This document shows positions 32,276 through 42,689 of a stretch of DNA of 64,000 nucleotides, one piece after another (the stretch's first letter is position 1; each line of letters begins with the position of its first letter). Below the pieces are notes generated by a model. The model did not search any database. It had not been told where the DNA came from and saw only the letters and a list, made by a program, of their open reading frames with translations. A program made the translations under genes and the position numbers. Source of the stretch: Ichthyosporea sp. XGB-2017a. Lineage: Eukaryota; Opisthokonta; Ichthyosporea. Location: assembly GCA_002811675.1 (NCBI GenBank), contig PDIM01010325.1, positions 85,591 through 149,590 of the forward strand. Direction: 5' to 3'.

Positions 32276-33949
32276 ATGGATTTGCTTGTGCGAGATAATG
32301 AGTGTGGGACTCCCAATCCTTTCAATGAGCTTGTGGCCCATTATCTCGGTGATCAAAGCGCGTCGGAATATACTCATTCACCGCCTAGAGATCCTGTCAC
32401 ACTTGAAAAGGGTGCTACCAAAGAGCATCTTGGGGAAAATGTGAATGCAAGTCAAGTAAATAGTGTTCTATCGCCTCTTTCTAATATAGCTGAAAACGAA
32501 AAAGAAGGCAGGGAATGGGTATCTGAATTCAATGAACTAAATCAAAAATTTGAAGCTTCCGAAGATATTGGAAAGGGAAAGGAACCGGTAAGAAGGTTGA
32601 CCCATAAAAAAGCTGCTTGTGTGGAAGATGATGGGTACTTATTTCGAGGAGCTTTTTCCAATCAAATACAAGACATGTATGCTGAACTAGAAAAGTTTGA
32701 AGAAGCCCCTGCAGAGAATTTATTGGGGGAGAAGAATGAAAAGCCTGTGCATTATATTGACAATGAGATTGATAGTAGTGGTTATTACGAGTGGGTCGAC
32801 CAATATTTTTCATCGCGAAATTTTGCTGAAAAAATGGAAGAGCTTGGACTGGGAGAAGGGAATGCAGAAATAATGACAGATACAAGTGATCAAAGTACAA
32901 ACCACAATTCGGCTACAAGACCATATCAATCTCACTGGGATGTTATGTCTGAAGAGTGGGAGAATGTGAGAGAAGAATTCTTAGAATCAAAGAAAACTGA
33001 ACGCTCAAAGAGTGAAAAGAAAGAGTTGAGTGGTGATTATATATTTGAACCGAATAATCCATACTTAAGTGTTGAAAAGCCATTGAAGGAGGGAGTTGAT
33101 TTGCTCAAATGTGGGGAGCTTGCAGATGCTATACTTTACTTCGAGGCTGCTTTGAAAGTGGAACCAACATGTGCATATGCGTGGAAGCTCCTAGGGGCTG
33201 CGCATGCTGAAAATGAAAATGATCCTCAGTCAATAAGTGCCTGCTTAAAGTGTTTGAGCCTGTCGAAGGGGGATTTGGAAACACTTTTGATTCTTGCATG
33301 CGGCTATGTAAATTTAGTTCAATTTGCCAATGCTTCAGAGACCTTGTATGAATATATCAAAATATTTCGAGGAAATTTAAAACATGATGATGAAACTGGC
33401 TTAGAAAATACTCAACCAGAGCTTCTTGTAGACTATGGATTGCTGAGAAAGCTTTTTGCTGATACAGTGAAAGAATTAGGTGATGATGTCAACGCAGACT
33501 TGCTCATTGCTCAGGGTGTCGTGCTATCTATAACATCGGAATTTGATGGGGCTGCAGAGACCTTCAATCGAGCACTGAGACATCGTCCGAAAGATCCCAT
33601 GCTTTGGAATAAGTTGGGCGCAAGTTATGCAAATGGGGGCAGGTATGTGGAAGCAGCAAATGCTTATGAAAAGGCTTTATTTCTTAACCCAGGGTTTGTG
33701 AGAGCCAGATATAACTTGGGGATTTGCTGCTTAAATTTGGAGGCCTACAGTGAAGCTTGTGATTGTTTTTCATCGTGCCATTTAATTCAGAGGGAATGCT
33801 CTGCAGATGATGTTTCCAGAATAAGCGGGGCGTCCGTTGAAAGCGATGGGATTTGGAATCTTCTTGCGCTTACATTGGAGCATATGAAGAAGCCTGAAGC
33901 AGCAATTAGAGCTCGAAATCAGGATAAAAGTCTACTGGATGAACTTTAG
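32276..33949 (+). CDS. PEX5: Peroxisomal PTS1 receptor PEX5
   Basis: 557 residues from the ATG at 32276 (the frame is open upstream from a GTG at 32252, without ATG). The N-terminus MDLLVRDNECGTPNPFNEL holds the conserved receptor-recycling cysteine (C10) that is ubiquitinated for export from the peroxisomal membrane. Docking motifs of the WxxxF/Y type appear as WVSEF and WVDQY. From about residue 260 to 540 there are TPR repeats, including the well-conserved pair with FNRALRHRPKDPMLWNKLGA and YEKALFLNPGFVRARYNLGI, which form the SKL-binding pocket. PEX5 carries enzymes with C-terminal SKL-type signals into peroxisomes. Its stop codon overlaps the stop codon of the minus-strand cyclase gene by a few bases. 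Confidence 0.93.
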   Translation: MDLLVRDNECGTPNPFNELVAHYLGDQSASEYTHSPPRDPVTLEKGATKEHLGENVNASQVNSVLSPLSNIAENEKEGREWVSEFNELNQKFEASEDIGKGKEPVRRLTHKKAACVEDDGYLFRGAFSNQIQDMYAELEKFEEAPAENLLGEKNEKPVHYIDNEIDSSGYYEWVDQYFSSRNFAEKMEELGLGEGNAEIMTDTSDQSTNHNSATRPYQSHWDVMSEEWENVREEFLESKKTERSKSEKKELSGDYIFEPNNPYLSVEKPLKEGVDLLKCGELADAILYFEAALKVEPTCAYAWKLLGAAHAENENDPQSISACLKCLSLSKGDLETLLILACGYVNLVQFANASETLYEYIKIFRGNLKHDDETGLENTQPELLVDYGLLRKLFADTVKELGDDVNADLLIAQGVVLSITSEFDGAAETFNRALRHRPKDPMLWNKLGASYANGGRYVEAANAYEKALFLNPGFVRARYNLGICCLNLEAYSEACDCFSSCHLIQRECSADDVSRISGASVESDGIWNLLALTLEHMKKPEAAIRARNQDKSLLDEL

Positions 33950-36900
33950 AAATTAGGAGTGTTACTGTCTGCCTCTGCCTCTTCCTCTATGTAGCACTGA
34001 TCGACTTTAATATCAGGTAGCTGCGATGGAGATGGGCCCGACGTAGTAACTTGGGTTTGCATTTCCAACGACGTGAATGTATCAATGGATGAAGGGCCTG
34101 CCTGTCCCTTTTCTTTTTGCTTTGGTATACCACTTTTGTCGGTACTGATTTGAGCGATAATCTTTTTCCCTTTGGTGTTGCATTCGGCAAGTGCATTGTC
34201 ATCAGAATCATCGAAGTTTGAATTTTCTGGGTCATCCAATGAACAATACCCTTCTGGTTCATCAAGTAAGGTCCCTTTCTTTTTCAATGCTTCTACAAGA
34301 AGCCCCTTTTCGGTGGAACGCGATATGGTAATTGGATGATTGTCGCCCCTTATACTAGAGGAAGCTCTTTCGCAAGATACTTGAGATTCATTTGCTTCAA
34401 GTGGCTCGGGGATGGTGCGTCCTAAATTTAAAGACCCCGTGGAAGGAAGACTGTGATTGGAAAGATTGCACTCGTTTCCGTCGAACTGTTTGAGGCAAAG
34501 TACCGCGTTATCAACGGACATTTCGGAGAGAATTGAATCACTCCCATCCCTTTCTGTTTTCTCAGACCCCTGACTTCGACTTGAATCATGCTTTGAGCCT
34601 TTTGAAATTGTGTGCCGTGAGCTATCCAAACTGGAGCGACTTGATTTTTTAGAGTTGGCTGATGGTGGATGTAGGAAAGTGTCTAGACCTTTGACGTGCG
34701 ATTGGAAATGTCGAGAAGTCGAAGAAATGACGGACCCGCTCCGTTGAATGTTCGATACTTCACTTTTGATTAAGTATCTCCTCATAAGTCCCTGTCCTTT
34801 AATATGTTTGGCGTCAAGTTCTTCAAAGTCAAATTTTGCTTTAAGTGCCTTGTACACAACTGGCGAGCAGCACAATCTTCCAGGAACCCCATTGCTTTCC
34901 ATTCTTGATGCCACATTTACAGTGTCCCCCCAAAGGTCATAACAGTAACCTCTGTTGCCCACGACTCCGGCAACAACTTCTCCGCTGTGCATTCCCGCGC
35001 GAACTTGTATGGGCTTGCCTCTTAAATCGTTGAGATGCCTCATTAGTTCTAGGGAATGTAGTCCAAAGCAGGCGACTTGATATACGTGATTGGCATTTGG
35101 GGTGGGAACTCCGCATGCTGCCATATATGAGTCGCCAATTGTCTTAATTTTGGTAATCCCATACTGATCTGATACAGAGTCCATAACCATAAAAATGTTG
35201 TTGAGCATGGATAATACTTTTTCAGGATTTGCTTCATGACACATAGTTGTGAATTCAACAATGTCATTGAAGAACACTGTTACATTATGGCTTCTGTCTA
35301 CAATAAATTTCGTTGGGTCTTGTTTTAGGCATTTGACAATTTTAACAGGTAGAATACTTAGCAACAATGCTTCTGACTTTTGCTTTTCTTTTCTGAGTTC
35401 TCTCGTCCTCTTTCGAACAAGTCGCTCAAGATTATTAGAATACTGTTCGAGCTTAAGTGCCATTTGATCGGTGAAAGAGAGCGAAAAATGTGGGTTAATT
35501 GATTTCAAGTAGTTCAAAATCTGAGAAAAAGTGGGGCGAGAGGAAGGGTCAGAAACAATGCACTTCTCATACAGCTCAAATAATCCCTCTGGGCATGAGT
35601 GTGTTTGTTTCTCTTGTGCTGCCACATCATCGCTTGATTGAAACGTAGGGCGTAAATTTTCGTGAATAATCTTGTACAATATCCTATGAATTACCTGATT
35701 ATTAACATGATTCACTCCCGAAAATTCAGAGTATGGAAATTTTCGAGAAGAAGCTTGATAGAGAATAATTCCGTAACTGTAAATGTCACACGAAGGGTTC
35801 AATTCCCTTCTGATGTCGTAATGCTCACCATTTGCCGTTGGCACCATGCTTTCTGGCGCAACCCAATACATTTTTAAATTTTCCTTGAATGTTTTGGACA
35901 CCAACTGTTCCCGGAAGTCTCCAGATACGTCTCGCGATATTTGTGCATCAGTCTCGGAACAAGGAGACTTGTCTGCCGTGTCGGCGCTCTTTCTGCGCAT
36001 TAACTTTACCATATCCTTCGCTTTTTGTGTGATGGAATTCCTTCGTACCGACAGAGTGCTCGAACTTTTAATTGAATGCTCATCTAATGACAATTGCAAA
36101 CTAGTTTTTGAATTTCGGTCGGCGATATTAAAATTTGATGTATTAGTTGATAAAGGCTCGCTGGAAATGCTGCTCTTTCGTTCCTGAACCTTGTAGCTTT
36201 CCTCGAGCTCACTGAACCCATAACCCGTTATTTTTAAAACCCATTTTGAATCAATGAGGCATTTTGTGTCTCGAAGCTTACCATGCACGCCGCCACTTGA
36301 TGTCTTATGAAGGTATTCCATCCCTCGTGCCAAATCTGTTATCAAACTAAGCCTGAAATCCCAATCCAAATTTAAGCTCTCATTCCGAAGTATATCCCTT
36401 AAACTCCCTTTGCTGCTGTACTCGTAGGCCAAAAATGGAGAAGGTGCATCGAGACATGCGCCTATGAAAGTGTTGATATGAACGTGACTCAAAAGCAAAT
36501 TGCTAACACAGTCGCTTTTCAGTAACTTGACAAGATCCCTTTCCCCTTGAAGGAATATAAAATGGGGATATATTTGAACACCTCTGTAAATGTATTGTTT
36601 TTTCTCTCGCTTTTGCAATAGAAACCTATCTTGTTGTTCCATTTCTTGAAGTAACTCGTTTTCATTAAGTTTGATTATCACATCGTCAAAACGAATCTTC
36701 CAGCCAATATTGGCTTTCAATATGGTTTGCTTCATTGCCCTATAGCGCAAGATCACCAAGACCATCCCAGCAATTAAGAGCAATCCACCAAGTACAATAA
36801 GTAGAATGTAATACCATTCCAAGGTAAAGCCAGAGTCACTAGCTAAGGAAGAAGATAAGAAAAACGAGAAAGGGCAAGCTTCTCTGGTGGCATTAATAAT

Positions 36901-38682
36901 GACAATATATTCCTGTGGCCTCGGAGCGAGTCGAAGAGATATGCTGGATACAGCACCTGAAACAGAAACGTCAGATATGGCTGAAGAATCGTTTGTAAAA
37001 ATATTTACAACAGCTTTGCCGGTAAAGAGATTAGCAGAAGTGGTGAGGAAAATTAAAATTTCTTCAGCCACATTTGCTTTAAATATTAAGTGCGTACCAC
37101 AAGGTATTTGATAATTTTGCTGTAGGTATCCACCTGATAACAAATCTACCGGGGCTTGTGAAGAACAGTCTGCTCCAGAATAAGAAGGGTAGCAGCTACA
37201 TTGATTCGATGAATGAAAGCATGTTCCTCCTACTACACCATCTGCGGTTTTACAGTCATTCAAGCAACTTCCATCAATTGGGACAGTTGTGGAATTGTCC
37301 GCAAATGTAAAGTTCTGAGTCAAGGTTAGAGTTCCAGCCCTTGTCTGAAGACCCAATCGTACTTTCCTCTTTGCTATCGCCGCCCCACTTATGCTACCAA
37401 TTACTTCCTGACCAGACGGACGAAAATTCACGATAACAAATCGAGGCACAGTCAGCCCATTGCGTCGCTCATTTGAAAATTTTGTTGTTCCTGATACGCC
37501 TTCAAATGTGGTAGAGAAAAGAGTGTTCAAGTATTGAGTGTTGTCATACTGGTTTATCCCCGCAACCTTTAATTTGTGGACCACAGTAGCTGCTAATATT
37601 GTGGCATCGTATACCTGTGTCCCCCGATACACAATATCATTTCGATCTCCATTGAAATCGAATAGAGTACTTGCTTTCCACGACTGTAGGTACTTTGTGT
37701 ACAGAGCTGAACCCTCCCCCATGGTAGGATAGATCCCTATGCTTCCATCAAGGTGCCCAAATAATGTTTCATTTTTAACTCCAGTGGTTTTGTCGTACCC
37801 AAGAGACTGTGAACCTGAAACACCGGTGTATATCCACACGAATGAAGATCCGCAATATCCCTTAGAGCACATGGCGCTTAACAGTTTCTCATATGTCCCT
37901 TCGGACGTAAGCACAACAAATACCCTAGCATTACTAGATTGGGCGACAAGCTCGAACGACGAAAGATCAACATTTGTCTCAATGGCAAAAGAGCCTCTTA
38001 TCAAAATACTATTCGATGGTGCGAGACGGATAAGTTCCTGACTCAGCAACGTACCAACAAAATAAACTGATTCTGTAAATAGTACTATAGATTTTAGTGA
38101 CAAATAGTTGAGAACATCTATAATGGCTTGGGCAGTATGTGATGGTTCTGGAAGCATCTGTACCAAGGATGGAGAACTTGTAATGCTTGCCGCTGGCAAA
38201 GGATATGCTGCAGAAAATACTGGGGTCAAAGAAAACTGAGCAGCTGCTCCCGGACCCGCAATGGAGTCTGCGCAGGAGGCTGTGATGATGGCGTTGGAGC
38301 CTTGAACAAATACATCGTCAACGGCGTACTGTGCCGCTCTTGTCGAAGAACATCCATCGTTTTTTTCTGCAATAGTTATAGAAGTGGTTGTTGGCAAAAT
38401 GTCGTCCCACCATCCATCATTTTTGTTATTTAAATGCTCCAGAGCTAGTTTAAAATGGGATATTAGTTCCTTATTATCGTTTGTGTCATGAAAATAGAAC
38501 TGGAAGACTGCATGAGTATCGTGATTAGTTGTTGTATTCACTCCAGAAACACAAGAACCAAGAATATTAGTTAGTGGAGTTTGTGCCACACATATGCTTA
38601 TGCACATCCCCAGAAACAAAGGAAGGGAAAGCGGCAATAACACCCCATCTGCTCCTATTCCCTTTGCTCCTATTCCCTTCAT
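33946..38682 (-). CDS. Receptor-type class III nucleotide cyclase (ANF-receptor, pseudokinase, cyclase); predicted adenylyl type
   Basis: An intronless 1578-residue type I membrane protein. Order: signal peptide (about 1-35); periplasmic-binding/ANF-receptor-like ectodomain (about 40-440); one EGF-like Cys module (about 472-510, with QCSCYPSYSGADC); transmembrane helix (about 622-646); and kinase-homology domain (about 680-1080) with HGKLRDTKCLID in place of HRD and KITGYGF in place of DFG, so it is a pseudokinase like that of animal receptor guanylate cyclases. A coiled-coil linker and a cyclase domain (about 1125-1320) follow. Both metal aspartates (NDIVEF and TIGDSYM) and the transition-state N and R (NVASRMES) are present, so a homodimer should be active. 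The purine-specificity residues are K1180 (KIKTIGD) and D1249 (YDLWGD), the adenylyl pattern, not the Glu/Cys of guanylyl cyclases. A Ser-rich tail of about 250 residues ends the protein. Confidence 0.9.
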   Translation of the reverse strand: MKGIGAKGIGADGVLLPLSLPLFLGMCISICVAQTPLTNILGSCVSGVNTTTNHDTHAVFQFYFHDTNDNKELISHFKLALEHLNNKNDGWWDDILPTTTSITIAEKNDGCSSTRAAQYAVDDVFVQGSNAIITASCADSIAGPGAAAQFSLTPVFSAAYPLPAASITSSPSLVQMLPEPSHTAQAIIDVLNYLSLKSIVLFTESVYFVGTLLSQELIRLAPSNSILIRGSFAIETNVDLSSFELVAQSSNARVFVVLTSEGTYEKLLSAMCSKGYCGSSFVWIYTGVSGSQSLGYDKTTGVKNETLFGHLDGSIGIYPTMGEGSALYTKYLQSWKASTLFDFNGDRNDIVYRGTQVYDATILAATVVHKLKVAGINQYDNTQYLNTLFSTTFEGVSGTTKFSNERRNGLTVPRFVIVNFRPSGQEVIGSISGAAIAKRKVRLGLQTRAGTLTLTQNFTFADNSTTVPIDGSCLNDCKTADGVVGGTCFHSSNQCSCYPSYSGADCSSQAPVDLLSGGYLQQNYQIPCGTHLIFKANVAEEILIFLTTSANLFTGKAVVNIFTNDSSAISDVSVSGAVSSISLRLAPRPQEYIVIINATREACPFSFFLSSSLASDSGFTLEWYYILLIVLGGLLLIAGMVLVILRYRAMKQTILKANIGWKIRFDDVIIKLNENELLQEMEQQDRFLLQKREKKQYIYRGVQIYPHFIFLQGERDLVKLLKSDCVSNLLLSHVHINTFIGACLDAPSPFLAYEYSSKGSLRDILRNESLNLDWDFRLSLITDLARGMEYLHKTSSGGVHGKLRDTKCLIDSKWVLKITGYGFSELEESYKVQERKSSISSEPLSTNTSNFNIADRNSKTSLQLSLDEHSIKSSSTLSVRRNSITQKAKDMVKLMRRKSADTADKSPCSETDAQISRDVSGDFREQLVSKTFKENLKMYWVAPESMVPTANGEHYDIRRELNPSCDIYSYGIILYQASSRKFPYSEFSGVNHVNNQVIHRILYKIIHENLRPTFQSSDDVAAQEKQTHSCPEGLFELYEKCIVSDPSSRPTFSQILNYLKSINPHFSLSFTDQMALKLEQYSNNLERLVRKRTRELRKEKQKSEALLLSILPVKIVKCLKQDPTKFIVDRSHNVTVFFNDIVEFTTMCHEANPEKVLSMLNNIFMVMDSVSDQYGITKIKTIGDSYMAACGVPTPNANHVYQVACFGLHSLELMRHLNDLRGKPIQVRAGMHSGEVVAGVVGNRGYCYDLWGDTVNVASRMESNGVPGRLCCSPVVYKALKAKFDFEELDAKHIKGQGLMRRYLIKSEVSNIQRSGSVISSTSRHFQSHVKGLDTFLHPPSANSKKSSRSSLDSSRHTISKGSKHDSSRSQGSEKTERDGSDSILSEMSVDNAVLCLKQFDGNECNLSNHSLPSTGSLNLGRTIPEPLEANESQVSCERASSSIRGDNHPITISRSTEKGLLVEALKKKGTLLDEPEGYCSLDDPENSNFDDSDDNALAECNTKGKKIIAQISTDKSGIPKQKEKGQAGPSSIDTFTSLEMQTQVTTSGPSPSQLPDIKVDQCYIEEEAEADSNTPNF

Positions 38683-39202
38683 CTTTGCTCCCCCTCCCTC
38701 CCAATCCCTATTAACAAATGCACATTAACTGTTAATTAAGTTAAGTAACATAAACACATTGATTTGGTTACAGCGTCTGTGTCTGCGTCAGCGTCTACTT
38801 CTAGTTCTCCATCCAACCATTATATGGTAGTAGAACACATGGCTTGGCTAGCGTATGAGTCGGACAGAGTGCAGTGTCCCTAGTGTCATGGTCTTGGGAG
38901 CTAAGCTGATAAATTATAGGCACAGCTAGAGTAATAAATAACTGGTAACATGGGCCACATGCCATGTTTGGTAATAAACGAGATAATACCTTATATGGTA
39001 ATCCGAGGTAAGTCAAGGCTATTTGATATTTATCCTTTCTTTTATATTAGACTAAAAGCCAGACCCCTCCCCCTCCTATACCTATCTAAGCAGTAAACAC
39101 CACTAAAACTCAATCAAGGGGCCGGAAGCTGACAGCAACTCGGTCGCCAGTCAGTGTTTGGGTAGATTCAGTGTTTGAACAAGCTTAAAATCAGCTTGCA
39201 GG
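38683..39202. other. Divergent promoter region, no gene seen
   Basis: About 520 bases between the cyclase (-) and the unknown basic-protein gene (+), moderately AT-rich. No repeat family, RNA gene or extra ORF of substance was seen. Confidence 0.5.
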
Positions 39203-40987
39203 ATGCCGCCAATAAGTGTATCCGAAGTTAAAAAATTAGTTGCAAACGCCAATTTAGACAAGAAGCCGCCATACGAAGGAGAGCCCATATTTACGAGAAG
39301 CAAGCTAAAATATGCGAGTATTGAGCAGTCTTGGGAATCAACCTACAAGCGCAGACAGGAGCAGCTTCATCAGGGCCTTGGCTCCTCCAGAAAAGATCCA
39401 TATCAAACTGTAGGCGTCTTACATTTGGATAATGAGAGTTTGTTGATATCAGCGCTAAAGATCAACCCAAAGAAGCAAAAGTTTCAGAAAACAGGGAAAG
39501 AAGAAAGGGAATCTCAAAAAAATATCGAGAACCCTGAGAAGAAGTCATCTTTCAATCAATTTTATAACGCGACTCAAAATACCGAAGACCAAAATGATCA
39601 AGAAAGTGTTGACGAGGGGAAAACTTCTGGGACTGGTACCAAGGCTGGGCGGTCTAGTTCGAGAAGAGGAAAAGGATATGCGCTACTTAGAAAGGAAATT
39701 GTATCTTCAAATCAAAGAATAGACATGTCAAGAGCTGGCGTTTACTTTGCGACTACGCATGAGAGGCAGATGAAGAAACAAAAGCGAGAAAAAGCTGGCA
39801 CTGAAACAAACTCCAAACCGGTACGCCCTCTACATAGAACCGAGAACGGGATAGAGATGAGCTTGGGAGGGGCAGGAATTGCGCTTGATAAGACTGAAGT
39901 GAAAGAAGATACTAGCAAAAAGAAACTCAAAATACCGTATGTTCGCAAATACCCAAATGGTTATGCGTGGGAAGACCTTAACCCGGAGCAAAAGAAAACG
40001 GGTAAGGCAGGGGGTCAAAATGCTTCAGATGGCATGAATGCGAAGCCTCCAATGCCACAAATTCAAGCCACAGAAAAGCTGGACATGGGCGAGGAAACCG
40101 AATCACTCCATCCAGTGTCTGTTGCTTTGTTGAACAAGCAAAGGGCAAAGACCGCTAGAGCAAGGCTATCAGAAGATAAATCTTTGCAAACCCTGACAGA
40201 AATCTATATGGATCACAGAAAGGGACTGCAGTCCACAAATAATTTAAAACTCTTTCATTGCAAGGACACATTCATTGAAGTACAGAGTGAGCACGACAAG
40301 GAGCTCGAAGAAAAAATCAAAGGCATGCAGGAAGAGAGAATACCGAATTTCATGCGAAAATTCAAGGCTCTTGATCTCCATAAGGTTTCGGGCTTCAGCA
40401 ATCACTTCAAAGACCTCAACAAAATGAGGCGAATGGCTGAAATTGAGAGGAAAAACTATATCAACCAGCGTATCCCTAATTGGTATCCTCGTTTCAACAA
40501 GCTGGCCAAAGATGTCGAAGTTGCTGCAGCTTCAAGTCCTCAAAAGGTACCTCCAGAGCTCCTTGGAAGAATGAAGGAGCTGTTTTCCTTCAAAATCTCG
40601 AAAGGGGACAAAATTGATGAAGAAGATGTTTTTTCGCTTTTAAAAACCATTGGATGGCAAGAGGTAGAAAATCACCACGTTATCAATCTCGTAACATTCA
40701 TGAGAACCACAGTAGCTGAAATTTCGCCAGCTAGATTTAATGCCTTCATAGAAGAGAATGAACTCTCCATACCCTTCGCACCATATCCACCTGTATCACA
40801 TCGTGCTTCGAGTAGAAGCCGCCCGAGCCCTGACCTTGAGTCAAAGCCTGATCATGGATCTTCTCCAGGCAAGAGCTCCGTCACTATTGAAATGAAAGGA
40901 GGTACTTCAAACCACCATAGAAATTTCAGACCACCCCGCCGTTCAATTATAGGGAATGAGCTTCCTAGAAGAATTAGTGCTTGGTAA
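39203..40987 (+). CDS. Hypothetical basic protein with EF-hand-like C-terminal region
   Basis: 594 residues, intronless. I do not recognise a family. Residues 1-330 are highly charged, low-complexity and probably disordered, with a clear Lys/Arg excess. From about residue 335 helices dominate, including a charged segment with HDKELEEKIKGMQEERIPNF and NQRIPNWYPRFNKLAKD. Around residues 455-520 a helix-loop-helix pair (LLGRMKELFSF...KGDKIDEEDVFSLLKTIGW) looks like a degenerate EF-hand: the loop has D, D and E, but not a full canonical set. The Pro/Arg/Ser tail is basic. A cytoskeletal or ciliary scaffold role would be a guess. The ATG at 39203 is the first in frame. Confidence 0.6.
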   Translation: MPPISVSEVKKLVANANLDKKPPYEGEPIFTRSKLKYASIEQSWESTYKRRQEQLHQGLGSSRKDPYQTVGVLHLDNESLLISALKINPKKQKFQKTGKEERESQKNIENPEKKSSFNQFYNATQNTEDQNDQESVDEGKTSGTGTKAGRSSSRRGKGYALLRKEIVSSNQRIDMSRAGVYFATTHERQMKKQKREKAGTETNSKPVRPLHRTENGIEMSLGGAGIALDKTEVKEDTSKKKLKIPYVRKYPNGYAWEDLNPEQKKTGKAGGQNASDGMNAKPPMPQIQATEKLDMGEETESLHPVSVALLNKQRAKTARARLSEDKSLQTLTEIYMDHRKGLQSTNNLKLFHCKDTFIEVQSEHDKELEEKIKGMQEERIPNFMRKFKALDLHKVSGFSNHFKDLNKMRRMAEIERKNYINQRIPNWYPRFNKLAKDVEVAAASSPQKVPPELLGRMKELFSFKISKGDKIDEEDVFSLLKTIGWQEVENHHVINLVTFMRTTVAEISPARFNAFIEENELSIPFAPYPPVSHRASSRSRPSPDLESKPDHGSSPGKSSVTIEMKGGTSNHHRNFRPPRRSIIGNELPRRISAW

Positions 40988-41073
40988 ACACGGCGACCGC
41001 TTTGTTGTGTTTTGAAGGGGAGCAAATGTAATCAATAAAAAATTGTTTAACCAAGTGCATGTGAAATTTATTT

Positions 41074-42501
41074 TCACCGAACGATAAAACAGGCACCACA
41101 TCCGGGAGCTGATACAAACACACATTCTTCAAAGGGCTTGCTCAGTAATCCCTCCTTCTCCATTGGTGAATAGTACCTCTCTTTGATTCCTTCAAGGAAT
41201 TCATTTACTTTCGAGCTATCCAATATAGAAACAGTGCATCCACCCCACCCGGCTCCTGTCATGCGTGATCCAAACGCACCACTCTCTACACACGCAGAAG
41301 TTAATCTATCAAGCTCTTCGCAGCTGCACTCATAAAGGTCCTTACAGCTAGCGTGACTTTCATTCATCAGTTTAGCAAGAGTGTGGGTAAGAAACTTGTC
41401 CTCACTTCCATCGTTGCCACTGGCGCAAGAAATATAGAATTTTTCAACTCGCAAAGCCTCTGAATACACGTGATGACTACGGGGCCTTACACAGAATTCC
41501 ACCAGGTGTTGTGTTGTGGGGCTCAAAAAGGACTCATTAAATTCTTTGGCCTCTATTCCGAATTCTTCAAGCAGCATATCCTTGGTATAAGTATCTTTCA
41601 AGGAATTGCAAGCAAGCTTGACCATTTCCTCCAAAGATTTTCCTGACTTTGTTTGGACTTCCTTTAGTTTCTTCACAACTCGCCATTCAAGGCCCAGTCC
41701 TTTGGCAAGTAATTTGGCACCAATCCGACACTCTACAACCCTAACGTTATACTTCGTACCGGCCGTGACAGCTTTGTTCGACACAACAGCAGTATCAGCT
41801 ATGACAAAGCACGCTCCTGACGGCAGAGGTGTGCTATGTGAGGTGAGAGGATTAAAGTCAATTCTTTTAGCGCATCCCTTTTCTGCCAAAATCGATATAG
41901 CTTGGTCCATACCCCCACCTTCGGTTCCAACATAGCGCTCACATTTGATGGCAATTTCCGCCAACGTTGTTTTATCTAAATCAAGTCCATTCGCTTTCAT
42001 AGCAGCCATTGCCGAAGCAACAACAAATGCAGAGGAACTTGACAGTCCTGCACCCGGAGGGACCGTTCCACTAATGAGCACTTTCATTCCACTTTTGATT
42101 CTATTGCAACCTTTAGAATCCATATAATCATGAATCCCTTTTACTCCAGCCAAAAAGTAATTTATCCAAGAGTGATTTGAACTATCCACTTCAAGATTGT
42201 CAGCGGGAAAGCTTCCGCTTTCGAACCTATCGTCTACATTTGCTGCCTCTATTTTTCGCAAGCTATCTTCAGGAAGACATGCAATGACAAAATCATGCTC
42301 AATTGCCATTGGCATCACTGAATATCCGCAGTAATCAATGTGCTCACCAATCAAATTTACCCTGCCAGGAGCTCGGGCAATAAAGGATGGCTTCTCACCA
42401 TATCGTTCGGTAAACGTCTTCGTGATGCTTCCATACCTCTCACTTTGATCTTTAAAATAAACAGCGTCAAAGTTATCATAAACCGAAAAAGTCTCCGCCA
42501 T
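41074..42501 (-). CDS. GALK2: GHMP kinase, GALK2-type galactokinase / N-acetylgalactosamine kinase
   Basis: 475 residues from the ATG at 42501 (upstream frame open to 42525 without ATG). All three GHMP motifs are present: ARAPGRVNLIGEHIDYCGY (about residues 42-60, with the galactokinase signature), the ATP loop VPPGAGLSSSSAFVVASA, and the C-terminal MTGAGWGGCTV. The middle reads ERYVGTEGGGMDQAISILAE, where the aspartate is the catalytic base, then VRVVECRIGAKLLAKGLGL. The details (EHIDYCGYSVMPMAIE and EGGGMDQ) match human GALK2 more than GALK1, so the substrate may be GalNAc or galactose. It would make galactose- or GalNAc-1-phosphate in the cytosol for sugar salvage. Confidence 0.88.
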   Translation of the reverse strand: MAETFSVYDNFDAVYFKDQSERYGSITKTFTERYGEKPSFIARAPGRVNLIGEHIDYCGYSVMPMAIEHDFVIACLPEDSLRKIEAANVDDRFESGSFPADNLEVDSSNHSWINYFLAGVKGIHDYMDSKGCNRIKSGMKVLISGTVPPGAGLSSSSAFVVASAMAAMKANGLDLDKTTLAEIAIKCERYVGTEGGGMDQAISILAEKGCAKRIDFNPLTSHSTPLPSGACFVIADTAVVSNKAVTAGTKYNVRVVECRIGAKLLAKGLGLEWRVVKKLKEVQTKSGKSLEEMVKLACNSLKDTYTKDMLLEEFGIEAKEFNESFLSPTTQHLVEFCVRPRSHHVYSEALRVEKFYISCASGNDGSEDKFLTHTLAKLMNESHASCKDLYECSCEELDRLTSACVESGAFGSRMTGAGWGGCTVSILDSSKVNEFLEGIKERYYSPMEKEGLLSKPFEECVFVSAPGCGACFIVR

Positions 42502-42689
42502 TATGACCGGGTTCTTTAATCTCAAAAATCTATACTATATCCTCCTTCTCTCTCTCTCTCGCCTGCCTCTGCACAAGTCAAAGTCCACAAACCTGTGCTT
42601 CATTTAAACCCTCAGCTGACTCCTCCTGAATGGGTGACTGGGGCGGTAATTACCAGTTCTGTGTGGGAACAGTCAATACACACTTAATT

